64,000 nucleotides of DNA from 2-02-FULL-66-14 sp037443705. GTDB taxonomy: Bacteria > Pseudomonadota > Gammaproteobacteria > Burkholderiales > SG8-39. Under the pieces are notes generated by a model that made no database searches, was not told the DNA's origin, and saw only the letters and a list, made by a program, of their open reading frames with translations. The stretch is from NCBI GenBank assembly GCA_037443705.1, contig JBBINV010000001.1, forward strand, positions 1 to 64,000, given 5' to 3'. The position numbers and the translations under genes are program-made. Below are positions 53,678 to 61,919 of the stretch, one piece after another (the first letter of the stretch is position 1; each line of letters begins with the position of its first letter).

Positions 53678-54454
53678 TCAGCGCCGGCGCGCCGACCCGG
53701 CGAACAGGGCAATGCCTGCCAGGATCATGGGCAGGCTCAGCCACTGGCCCATGGTGAGGCCGAGCGCGAGAAAGCCGAGGAAATCGTCGGGCTCGCGCGC
53801 GAATTCGCCCGCGAAGCGGAACGCGCCGTAGCCGACGAGAAACGCCGCCGACACCTGCCCGCGCGGACGCGGCCTTGCCGAAAACCACCACAGGAGCGCG
53901 AAGAGCGCAACCCCCTCGAGCGCCATTTCGTAGAGCTGCGAAGGGTGGCGCGGCGCCTCGCCCGCGCCGCGGAACACCATGCCCCAGGGAAGATCGGTGA
54001 CCCGGCCCCAGAGCTCGCCGTTGATGAAGTTGCCGAGGCGTCCCGCGGCGATGCCGAGCGGAACCAGGGGCGCCACGAAATCCATCACATCGAGCCAGGC
54101 GAGGCGGCTCCGGCGCGCCACGAACACCATTGCCACGAGCACGCCGAGAAAGCCGCCGTGAAACGACATCCCGCCCTGCCAGATGGCGAAGATCTCGAGC
54201 GGGTGCGCCGCATACCACGCGGGCTTGTAGAAGAGCACGTAGCCCAGCCGCCCGCCGAGGATCACCCCGAGGATCGCGGCGAAGAGGAGATCGTCGAACT
54301 CGCCTCGCGTCACCGGCGCGCGGCCCGCGGCGATCCGGCGAAGGCCGAGCCACCAGCCGGCCGCGAAGCCGGCGAGGTACATGAGGCCGTACCAGCGCAC
54401 GGCCAGCGGCCCGAGCGAGATCGCAACCGGATCGAAGTTGGGGTGGACGAGCAC
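53678..54454 (-). CDS. lgt: prolipoprotein diacylglyceryl transferase
   Basis: Inner-membrane enzyme that attaches diacylglycerol to the lipobox Cys of prolipoproteins. 258 residues with several helices; NFDPVAISLGPLAVRWYGLMYLAGF at the start, GGRLGYVLFY, the essential GGMSFHGGFLG and the Lgt signature GRLGNFINGELWGRVTD are intact. The GTG at 54452-54454 (VLVHPNFDP) is preferred; an ATG at 54493 would place the start inside the divergent ilvD start codon. Confidence 0.96.
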   Translation of the reverse strand: MLVHPNFDPVAISLGPLAVRWYGLMYLAGFAAGWWLGLRRIAAGRAPVTRGEFDDLLFAAILGVILGGRLGYVLFYKPAWYAAHPLEIFAIWQGGMSFHGGFLGVLVAMVFVARRSRLAWLDVMDFVAPLVPLGIAAGRLGNFINGELWGRVTDLPWGMVFRGAGEAPRHPSQLYEMALEGVALFALLWWFSARPRPRGQVSAAFLVGYGAFRFAGEFAREPDDFLGFLALGLTMGQWLSLPMILAGIALFAGSARRR

Positions 54455-54491
54455 GGTAAAATCCGATTGTAACGACGGGAGGAATTTGCGC

Positions 54492-56174
54492 ATGAGCTAC
54501 AACCGCAGGAGCCGGCTGATCACCCAGGGCGAGGCGCGCTCGCCCAACCGCGCGATGCTGCGCGCGGTGGGCTTCAACGACGGCGACTTCGACAAGCCGA
54601 TCGTGGGCGTAGCGAACGGCCATTCCACGCTCAACCCGTGCAACGCGGGGATCCAGCCGCTCGTAGATCGCGCGATCGCGGCCCTGGAAGCCTCGGGCGC
54701 CAAGCCGCAGGTGTTCGGCTTCCCGACCGTCACCGACGGCATCGGCATGGGCACCGAGGCGATGAAGTACTCGCTCGTCTCGCGCGAGGTGATCGCGGAC
54801 GCCATCGAGACCTCGGTCAACGGCCAGGCGATGGACGGCGTGCTCGCGGTGGGCGGCTGCGACAAGAACATGCCCGGCTGCATGATCGCCATCGCACGCA
54901 TCAACGTGCCGGGGATCTACGTCTACGCCGGCACCATCAAGCCGGGCAAATGGAAGGGGCAGGACCTCACGATCGTGTCCGCGTTCGAGGCGGTGGGCGC
55001 GCACGCCGCCGGCAGGATGAGCGACGAGGATTTCCTCGGGATCGAAAAAAACGCCTGCCCCACGGTGGGCGCCTGCGGCGGCATGTTCACCGCCAACACC
55101 ATGAGCTCCTCGTTCGAAGCGCTCGGCATGAGCCTGCTCGGTTCCTCGCAGATGGCCTGCCCCGACTCGGAAAAGGCGGATTCCGCCGCCGAGTCCGCGC
55201 GCGTGCTCGTCGAGGCGGTGAAGAAGAACCTGAGACCGCGCGACATCATCACGCGCAAGTCGATCGAGAACGCAGTCGCGCTCGTGATGGCCACCGGCGG
55301 CTCGACCAACGCGGTGCTGCACTATCTCGCGATTGCGCACGCGGCCGGAGTCAGGTGGACGATCGACGATTTCGAACGCGTACGGCGCAGAGTCCCGGTG
55401 CTCTGCGACCTGAAGCCCTCGGGGCGGTTCGTCGCGGTGGACTTCCACCGCGCGGGCGGCGTGCCCCAGGTGCTGAAAATGCTGCTCGATCACGGCGTGC
55501 TGCACGGCGAGTGCATGACGATCACCGGCCGTACGCTCGCCGAGGAGCTGAAGAGCGTTCCCGCGGAGCCGCGCGCCGATCAGGAGGTGATCCGCCCGTG
55601 GTCCAAGCCGCTCTACGCGCAGGGCCACCTCGCGATCCTGAAGGGAAACCTCGCCACCGAGGGATGCGTCGCGAAGATCACGGGCCTGAAGAACCCCTCG
55701 ATCACCGGCCCGGCGCGCGTGTTCGACTCCGAGCCCGCGGCGATGAAGGCGATTCTTGCGAAGAAAATCCGCGCGGGCGACGTGATCGTGATTCGCTACG
55801 AGGGCCCGAAGGGCGGTCCCGGGATGCAGGAAATGCTCGCGCCCACTTCCGCCCTCGTCGGCCAGGGCCTGGGCGAATCGGTGGGACTGCTCACCGACGG
55901 ACGCTTCTCGGGAGGCACCTGGGGCATGGTGGTCGGCCACGTCGCGCCCGAGGCGTTCGTCGGCGGCACCATCGCGCTCGTGAAGGAAGGCGACTCGATC
56001 ACGATCGACGCGAACAAGCGCCTCATCCAGCTCAATGTCTCCGCCAGGGAGCTCGCCGCGCGGCGCAGGAAATGGAAAGCGCCCAAGGCGCGTTATACGA
56101 GCGGATTGCTGGCGAAGTACGTGCGTCTCGTTTCGAGTGCGAGCAAGGGCGCAATCACCGACTCGGAAGCTTGA
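54492..56174 (+). CDS. ilvD: dihydroxy-acid dehydratase
   Basis: Fe-S dehydratase of valine, isoleucine and pantothenate synthesis, 560 residues. Cluster and active-site motifs are present: NPCNAGIQPLVD, GGCDKNMPGCMIAIARIN (signature 1), ACGGMFTANTMSSSFEALGMSLLGSS, and the C-terminal LLTDGRFSGGTWGMVVGHVAPEA (signature 2). ATG 54492 follows GGGAGGAA. Divergent from lgt with only 37 bp between. It is the last intact anabolic gene before the decayed segment. Confidence 0.97.
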   Translation: MSYNRRSRLITQGEARSPNRAMLRAVGFNDGDFDKPIVGVANGHSTLNPCNAGIQPLVDRAIAALEASGAKPQVFGFPTVTDGIGMGTEAMKYSLVSREVIADAIETSVNGQAMDGVLAVGGCDKNMPGCMIAIARINVPGIYVYAGTIKPGKWKGQDLTIVSAFEAVGAHAAGRMSDEDFLGIEKNACPTVGACGGMFTANTMSSSFEALGMSLLGSSQMACPDSEKADSAAESARVLVEAVKKNLRPRDIITRKSIENAVALVMATGGSTNAVLHYLAIAHAAGVRWTIDDFERVRRRVPVLCDLKPSGRFVAVDFHRAGGVPQVLKMLLDHGVLHGECMTITGRTLAEELKSVPAEPRADQEVIRPWSKPLYAQGHLAILKGNLATEGCVAKITGLKNPSITGPARVFDSEPAAMKAILAKKIRAGDVIVIRYEGPKGGPGMQEMLAPTSALVGQGLGESVGLLTDGRFSGGTWGMVVGHVAPEAFVGGTIALVKEGDSITIDANKRLIQLNVSARELAARRRKWKAPKARYTSGLLAKYVRLVSSASKGAITDSEA

Positions 56175-56249
56175 GCCAGGTTGCCCGAGCAACTCGGATG
56201 TGCCCGCCGCGCCGTTGGCCGGCGATCTGCTAACGCGCGGACTAATCTA

Positions 56250-56320
56250 ACGGATAAGAATTTCCTTCGCGTCCTGGCCGCAGGATGGGGCACTGCGGCC
56301 GGATCCGGGGTGCCGAGCGC
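56250..56320 (+). repeat. 71-bp direct repeat, copy 1
   Basis: Begins ACGGATAAGAATTTCCTTCG and ends GGTGCCGAGCGC. It matches 59258-59328 at 68 of 71 positions (differences at three bases in the middle). It contains the palindrome CCGGATCCGG flanked by GGCAC and GTGCC, so a hairpin can form. It lies in the 230-bp gap after ilvD, just before a decayed gene; nothing else was seen in this gap. Confidence 0.93.
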
Positions 56321-56404
56321 CGGGTTGGGGCCACGATTCGGTCATGCACCGGCATCGAGGAAGCTCGCGCAAGGGGCGTTATGGCAAGTAAACCGGGTGG
56401 TCGA

Positions 56405-57377
56405 ATGACGCCGCGCCGCAAGTTCCTGCTGTCGAGCGGCGCGCTGCTCGCAGCGCCGCTCGCGCGCGCGCAGACCGCGCAGCCGCATCGCATCCTCTGG
56501 CTGTCGGTGGTCACGAAGGGGGGCAGCGCGCTGTTCCTCGATTCCTTCCTCCAGGCAATGGCGGCGCATGGCTACATTCGGGAAAAAATTTCATCCTCGA
56601 CGCGCGCTATGGCGAGGCTCGCGCGATACGCTAGACCGCCTCGCGCTGGAGGCGGCCGCGCTCAAGCCGGCCGTGATCGTCACTATGGGCCCGGCGGTGC
56701 ATTCGACGCGCAAGATCCCCGGAGCGACTCCAGTCGTGTTCGGCTTCAGCGGCGATCCGATCGAGGGCGGTTTCGCGCAGGGCCCCGCACGGCCAGGCGG
56801 GCGCTTCACCGGCGTCAGTTTCCTCGCCTACGAGCTTGTCGGCAAGCGCGTCGAGCTGATGCACGAAGTGCTGCCGAGAATGAAGCGCCTGGCGGTCCTG
56901 TCCAACCCCCACGACGTCGGCGACCAGTAGGAATTCGACGCGACCCGCGCGGCGGCGCTGCGCTATGGGCTGGAGGTCACGCACTATCCGGCGGGCAACG
57001 CCACTGAGCTCGAGCGCGCGCTCACCGGGATCGCCGCGGCGCGCGCCGAGGCGGTCATGATCCATCCCGACGGCCTGATCGTGCAGCAGCGCGAGGCGAT
57101 CGGCCGCTTCTCGATCCAGAACCGGATTCCGGCGATCTCGGGCTGGGCATCGATCGCCGAGGGCGGCGCTCTCATGACCTACGGCCCGGTACAGCGGAAA
57201 AGCTGCCGGCGGCTCGCCTACTACGTGGACCGCATCCTGCGCGGCGCGAGCCCCGCCGACTTGCCGATCGAGCTGCCTGCGATGCTGGAGATGGTGGTCA
57301 ACCTGAAGACCGCGAAAGCCCTCGGCCTCGCAGTCCCGCAGTCGGTGCTGCTGCGCGCCGACCGGGTGATCGAATAG
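56405..57377 (+). pseudogene. broken ABC-type substrate-binding protein
   Basis: Remnant of a periplasmic binding protein of the ABC_sub_bind type. It starts with an intact signal peptide (MTPRRKFLLSSGALLAAPLARAQ). The frame breaks at about 56582-56592 in a run of six A (one missing base would restore NFILDARYGEAR) and again at about 56607-56621 (into DTLDRLALEAAALKPAVIVTMGP). A TAG interrupts it at 56928-56930 (GDQ then EFDATRAAALRYGLEV). The frame then runs to the natural end at 57377. All parts together cover a full-length protein of about 320 residues. Confidence 0.88.
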
Positions 57378-57386
57378 GACAGGCGC

Positions 57387-58535
57387 TCAGGCCAAGCGCT
57401 TCAAGCTCGCCAGGAGGTTGGCAAGCGGCGTCACCTCCACGCGCTCGTCCACGCTGTACGCGACGGTGCCGGGATAGACGATCCAGGCCTTATGCAACCG
57501 CAGGTCCTGCAGCGCGATCCGCAATGACTTGGTCATCGCGGGTGCATCGCTTGCCTTGAACTCGACGCCGTAGCGGCGTCCGCGGCGAAACAGCAGGAGG
57601 TCGAGTTCCGCGCCTGCATGCGTTCCCCAGAAGAAGGATTGACTCGACCCCGCCGCCATGAGTGCTTGCTCGAGCGCAAAACCTTCCCAGGAGGCCCCGT
57701 ATTTCGGATGCCCCTCGAGTTCTGCCCGGCTCGTGATCGCGAGCAGCGAATGCAGCATACCGCTGTCGCGCAAGTACACCTTTGGCGCCTTGTATTGCCG
57801 CTTGGACAGGTTGGCGTGCCACGGCTGCAGCTGGCGCACAAGGTAGGTGCCGGTCAGCACGTCCAGGTACCGGCGCACCGTGTGCTCCGAAACACCGAAA
57901 GCGCGGCCAAGCTCGGCGCCGTTCCAGATCTGGCCGTGATAGTGCGCGACCATGGTCCAGAATCGCCGCAGTGCCTCGGCAGGGATGCGAATTCCGAGTT
58001 GCGGGACGTCGCGCTCGAGGAACGTGCGAATGAAGTCCTGGCGCCAGGCCGCGCTGGCGGTCTCGCTGCGCGCGAGAAAGGAGCGCGGAAGCCCGCCCCG
58101 CAGCCACAGGCGCTGCTGAGCCCCGGGACCCACCTCGTCCAGATCGAAGCCGGCCATGTCCACGAAGCCGACGCGGCCTGCGAGGCTTTCCGATACGCCG
58201 CGTACCAGGGCTGGCGACGCGCTGCCCAGGATCAGGAACTTCGCCGTGGGGCGCGCCCGGTCGGCAAGCGGCCTTAGTGTCGCGAAAAGCTCCGGCTGCC
58301 GCTGGATCTCGTCGATCACGATCAGCCCCGACAGCGGGGCCAGCGTCAGCTCCGGACGCGCGAGCCGCGCGCGATCGGCGGCGGTCTCCAGGTCGAAGTA
58401 ATGCGACTGCCGGCCGGCCGCCAGTTGCCGCGCAAGCGTGGTCTTGCCGCATTGCCGTGGCCCCAGCAGCGCGCACACGGGTTTTGCGCCGAGCGCTGCG
58501 CGCACCGCGCGAAGATACCGCTGGCGGCCGATCAT
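57387..58535 (-). CDS. AAA ATPase with DUF4143 domain
   Basis: Intact 382-residue protein. The AAA_14 ATPase domain has Walker A GPRQCGKT (residues 25-32), Walker B LIVIDEIQ (71-78) and LILGSAS (101-107). A wHTH-like middle segment follows (GAELGRAFGVSEHTVRRYLDVL), then the DUF4143 domain with a PD-(D/E)XK-like pattern (GAELDLLLFRRGRRYGVEFKAS). Proteins of this type are scattered among bacteria and archaea, mobile, and of unknown function; a nuclease or defence role is speculation. It is the only undamaged gene between 56.2 and 61.8 kb and has a 14-bp inverted repeat just upstream. Confidence 0.88.
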   Translation of the reverse strand: MIGRQRYLRAVRAALGAKPVCALLGPRQCGKTTLARQLAAGRQSHYFDLETAADRARLARPELTLAPLSGLIVIDEIQRQPELFATLRPLADRARPTAKFLILGSASPALVRGVSESLAGRVGFVDMAGFDLDEVGPGAQQRLWLRGGLPRSFLARSETASAAWRQDFIRTFLERDVPQLGIRIPAEALRRFWTMVAHYHGQIWNGAELGRAFGVSEHTVRRYLDVLTGTYLVRQLQPWHANLSKRQYKAPKVYLRDSGMLHSLLAITSRAELEGHPKYGASWEGFALEQALMAAGSSQSFFWGTHAGAELDLLLFRRGRRYGVEFKASDAPAMTKSLRIALQDLRLHKAWIVYPGTVAYSVDERVEVTPLANLLASLKRLA

Positions 58536-58544
58536 ATCCGGGAG

Positions 58545-58587
58545 GATCCTTGCATTTCCGAACCCATTGTACAGAAATGCAAGGATC
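58545..58587. repeat. 14-bp inverted repeat upstream of the DUF4143 ATPase
   Basis: GATCCTTGCATTTC (58545-58558) and GAAATGCAAGGATC (58574-58587) are perfect inverted arms around a 15-nt spacer. The inner arm ends 9 nt before the ATPase ATG. The element could be an operator for autoregulation or a hairpin in the leader. Confidence 0.85.
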
Positions 58588-58616
58588 TGCGCCGGCGCCG
58601 CCCGGCGCTCGATCTG

Positions 58617-59257
58617 CTACTTCGCCAGGCGCTTCTCCACCAGCCGCGCCATGTTGCGGCCGATCAGCTGCATCACCTCGCTGGAGACGGCGCGCACCGT
58701 ACCCGAGAGGCGCGCGGTCTGCGGGATCACGTTGTAGGCGTCGCCGGCGTGGATCTGCGTCACCGACACCACCGCCGTGTCCACCGGTCGCACGTTCCGC
58801 GACACCAGGCTCTGCAGCGCTGCGGTGAGGTGCGAGGCGATCAGCACCGGGTCCACGCCTGCCTCGGGGCGCGCGCCGTGCGCGCCGCGGCCCTCGATGT
58901 CGATGTCGAAGAAGGCGCCGCCCGCCGTCATGGGGCCGGAGCGCACCGCGAATTTGCCGAGCGGCATGCCGGGCCGGTTGCGCAGTCCGAAGATGGCGTC
59001 GCACGGGAAGCGCTTGAAGAGGCCGTCGGCGATCATCGCCTTCGCGCCGCCCATGCCTTCCTCCGCGGGCTGGAAGATGAAGCGCAGCGTGCCGTCGAAA
59101 TTCCTCGTCGCGGCAAGCTACTTCGCCGCGCCGAGCAGCATCGCGGTGTGGCCGTCGTGGCCACAGGCATGCATGCGGCCGTCGTTCCGGGAACGGTGCG
59201 CGAAGGTGTTGGCCTCCTTGATCGGCAGCGCGTCCATGTCGGCACGCAGGCCGAGCG
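58617..59257 (-). pseudogene. fragment of an M20 family amidohydrolase
   Basis: Remnant of a hippurate-hydrolase-like (M20D) metallopeptidase. It begins abruptly at the 71-bp repeat with SLGLRADMDALPIKEAN, keeps MHACGHDGHTAMLLGAAK with metal ligands, is then cut by TAG at 59118-59120 where relatives usually have Tyr or His, and continues with FDGTLRFIFQPAEEGMGGAKAMI and the dimerisation domain. It stops at VEKRLAK, well short of the usual end. So it lacks about 60 N-terminal and over 100 C-terminal residues as well as carrying the internal stop. Confidence 0.9.
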
Positions 59258-59328
59258 ACGGATAAGAATTTCCTTCGCGTGCTTGCCGCAGGTTGGGGCA
59301 CTGCGGCCGGATCCGGGGTGCCGAGCGC
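59258..59328 (+). repeat. 71-bp direct repeat, copy 2
   Basis: Matches 56250-56320 with 3 differences in 71 positions, same orientation, 3,008 bp apart. It sits exactly at the junction of two truncated genes: the N-terminal break of the M20 fragment on one side and the C-terminal break of the propeller/TPR/methyltransferase remnant on the other. Confidence 0.93.
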
Positions 59329-61219
59329 GCGCGGCTTCGCCCGCCCGCCGGGCGGCCTCCGGGTCGTGCTGGATCCCGACGGCGCGCAATCCGAAGCGAA
59401 GCGCTGCGTACAGCGGCACGGCGCCATTTCCGGAATCCAGGTCGACCAGCATGTCGTTCGCCTTCGGCTCGGCGGCCACCATCAACCCGTCGACCTTGGC
59501 GCTGTTGACGAAATCCCGGTACCAGGTTCCGTCGATGTAGCGATGGCGCTCACCGGTGGCGCCCGCCGGGCCACCCGCGCGCGAAAGCGCCTGCTGAACC
59601 CGCAACAGCGCGTGCTCGGGGTCCGCGATGGCGGATACCGTGCCGGAGGCGGGCGCCGGCGCACCGTCGACGCCGAGCTGGGCAAGCCGTTCGGCGGCCT
59701 GGGCGGCCTCTCGCGACCCCGGTGCGAGCTCGCGCGCGCGCCGGAACGCGACGACCGCCTCGCCCCGCTTGTTCTGCCGAAGATAGGTCTCGCCGAGGTA
59801 ATAGTGTGCGGGCGCATTGGCCGGGTCGATGCCCAGGCCCTCCGCGAAGCGGCGCGCGGCCGCGTCGAATTCGCCGCGCTGGAACGCCACAAAAGCCTCC
59901 GAGAAGATCGCGCGCGCGTCGCCCGAAGGCGCTCGGGAGCCCGCGACCGGTATCGGCGGCGACCCGGCGCGCGCCAGGTCGAGGAATACGATCCGGTCGC
60001 GACCTCCCTCGCGCAACCCCTGCAGGACACCCAGGCCGTCGGCGAGCCAGCGCGCGTAGCCGTGCCCCCTCGCGTTGAACTCGTCGCTGCATATCTCGCG
60101 GCCGTTCGCCGTCTCGACGATGCGCAGCGACATCACGGCGCCGCGGTTCTCGAACAGCGCGGCGAGCGATCCCGCAGGCGACAGCATCGCCCCGGTCTCA
60201 CGGTAGCGTCCGATCTCGAGCACGCGCGCCGGGTCCCACAACAACGTCATCTGCTCCTTCGCGCGATGCCGGTCGCCCGGCAGCGGATAGGTGATGACCG
60301 CCTTCAGGCGCCCGTCGCGATCGACAGCCGCCTGGGCGACGTGCCCGGTCGCCGAAGGCAGGACGAGGCGGCTGCGCCACGAAGCCGCGTCGATGATATC
60401 CACGCCCCGCTCGCCGCCGCCCAGGATCACGAGCCCGCCGCTGCGATAGACCGACGCATAGCCCGGCGCGCCATCGACCTCGCGCCCGCTGGCCAGGTCG
60501 TATATCCGCACGATCTGCTCCTGGCTCTATCCCAGGGCGATGCGCGTGTCGCCGATGAAGGCCGCCGACGGCCGCCCGCTCGCCTGCGGGTTGTACGCGA
60601 GGCTGGCCACTTCGCGGCCGGCGCTCAGATCGAAGACCACGATCCGCTGCCCGTCCTCGCGGGGTGCGCCACGAGCGCCCGCCCGGCAGGAGGGTCCGCC
60701 CAGACGAACCAGGGCGCCTTCGCAATCTCGCGTCCCGATTCCGAGTCGACGATGTGGGTACCGAGCGTTCTGCCGCTGAACCGCCACAGCTCCACGTACC
60801 GATCGTCGATGAACCGGGCGCGTGCCGCGTTCTTCAGAACCGGGCCGACAGGCTGCCCGGATGGAATCTCGCGCATCTGAAAGGACCGGTCGGTGCCCTC
60901 GAGCAGCACGCGTGAACGGAAGGGATGCATCACCGCGCCCACATAACCCTGATGTCGCTCGAACTTCAGAACGTCGCGATGCGTGGCCTTCTCGCGAACG
61001 TGAAGGGTGTCTCCGGCCCTTACGGCGTAAACATGGCTGCCGGTTCGCCGGATTCGTCTCGGCGGGCCACTCGATCGCCGATGCGCCCGGAACTTCAAGC
61101 CCCGTCAGATCCCTGCATTGGGCGCCTGCCGCGCACAGGGGCGCCAGCGACAACGCGAAGAGCACCACGAATCCTCGCGCAGCGGTAACCCCGCTTCGCA
61201 AGGCGATGCAACCCATCAT
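59329..61219 (-). pseudogene. broken beta-propeller/TPR/methyltransferase protein
   Basis: Starts with a signal peptide (ARGFVVLFALSLAPLCAAGA) at 61219. The frame shifts at about 61040 (into GSHVYAVRAGDTLHVREK), shifts back at about 60655 (into REDGQRIVVFDLSAGREV), and is cut by TAG at 60527-60529. The propeller-like part has repeats such as HIVDSESGREI, VFDLSAGREV and IYDLASGREV. A TPR segment follows (EAFVAFQRGEFDAAARRFAEGLGIDPANAPAHYYLGETY). Last is the start of a class I methyltransferase domain (VDLDSGNGAVPLYAALRFG), cut at the 71-bp repeat. The original function is unknown. Confidence 0.82.
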
Positions 61220-61381
61220 CGGTCCCTCGTCAGCTTTTCCTGGAAACGGCCGAGCGCCCGCGGATTATGCCGAACGCCGGCGCTTTGTTCGCCGCGCTTT
61301 TCGCGATGGCGTGTCAAACGGCGTGAGGCAGTTGAAATTCGTTGCCCGCGGTCAACGGTTGAAGTTCGCGCAGGCGGCCCG

Positions 61382-61807
61382 CTAAAACCCCGATCCCGGC
61401 TGCTTGAGCAACTCCATTTCTTCCGGCGTGGAGGCGCGCCCGAGCGCGGCGTTGCGATGGGGAAAGCGCCCGAAGCGCTCGATGATTTCGCGGTGGCGCA
61501 GCGCCTAGGCGTAGACGTCCGCGGTCTCGGAATACGGGAGCAGGCGTGCCATCAGCTCGCAGGAAATCATCTGGTCGGCGAGCGACTCGCTGTGCTCGAA
61601 GGGCAGCTAAAGGAACATGCGCTCGGCGGGCGCCATGGCGCGGTCGTAGCTCCAGGCGAGCGCGTGCTTCGCCGCGGCGCGCGCCTCCTCGTGCCGGGCG
61701 AGAAAGCGGTTCCGGATCACGCGATCGAATTCCGCGTCCTTGCGGAACCAGCGCTCTCGCGGCAAGCCGAACCAGAAATCGAGCACTTCTATCGCGCGTG
61801 CGTCCAT
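61382..61807 (-). pseudogene. DUF924 family protein with two premature TAG codons
   Basis: Remnant of a small DUF924 protein (normally about 180 residues, function unknown). MDARAIEVLDFWFGLPRERWFRKDAEFD at the start, LAWSYDRAMAPAERMFL, LPFEHSESLADQ and ALRHREIIERFGRFPHRNAALGR are the family hallmarks and stay in one frame. TAG codons at 61607-61609 and 61505-61507 stand where relatives have Tyr (MFLYLPFEHSE; YAYA-type). No frameshift is visible. It is divergent from the thioredoxin-domain gene across 112 bp. Confidence 0.85.
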
Positions 61808-61919
61808 TTGCGAATTGTCGTCGATCGGCGAAAGGGCGCGCGTCGGTATCCCGGACCGGGCCAAGGTCTTTGCGTTCACGCGCACCGTGCGCTGATCGGG
61901 GGAGCGCGATAATGCGCGC

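Noticed and set aside
56250..59328. Insertion sequence or composite transposon
   Set aside because: The direct repeats bracket the segment, but there is no transposase gene, no terminal inverted repeat within the copies resembling an IS end, and no clear target duplication.
56405..61807. Amber (TAG) recoding or readthrough
   Set aside because: Many intact genes in the window end in TAG with a neighbouring gene starting at once (atpA/atpG, for example), and the decayed genes also carry frameshifts and truncations, so ordinary pseudogenisation is simpler.
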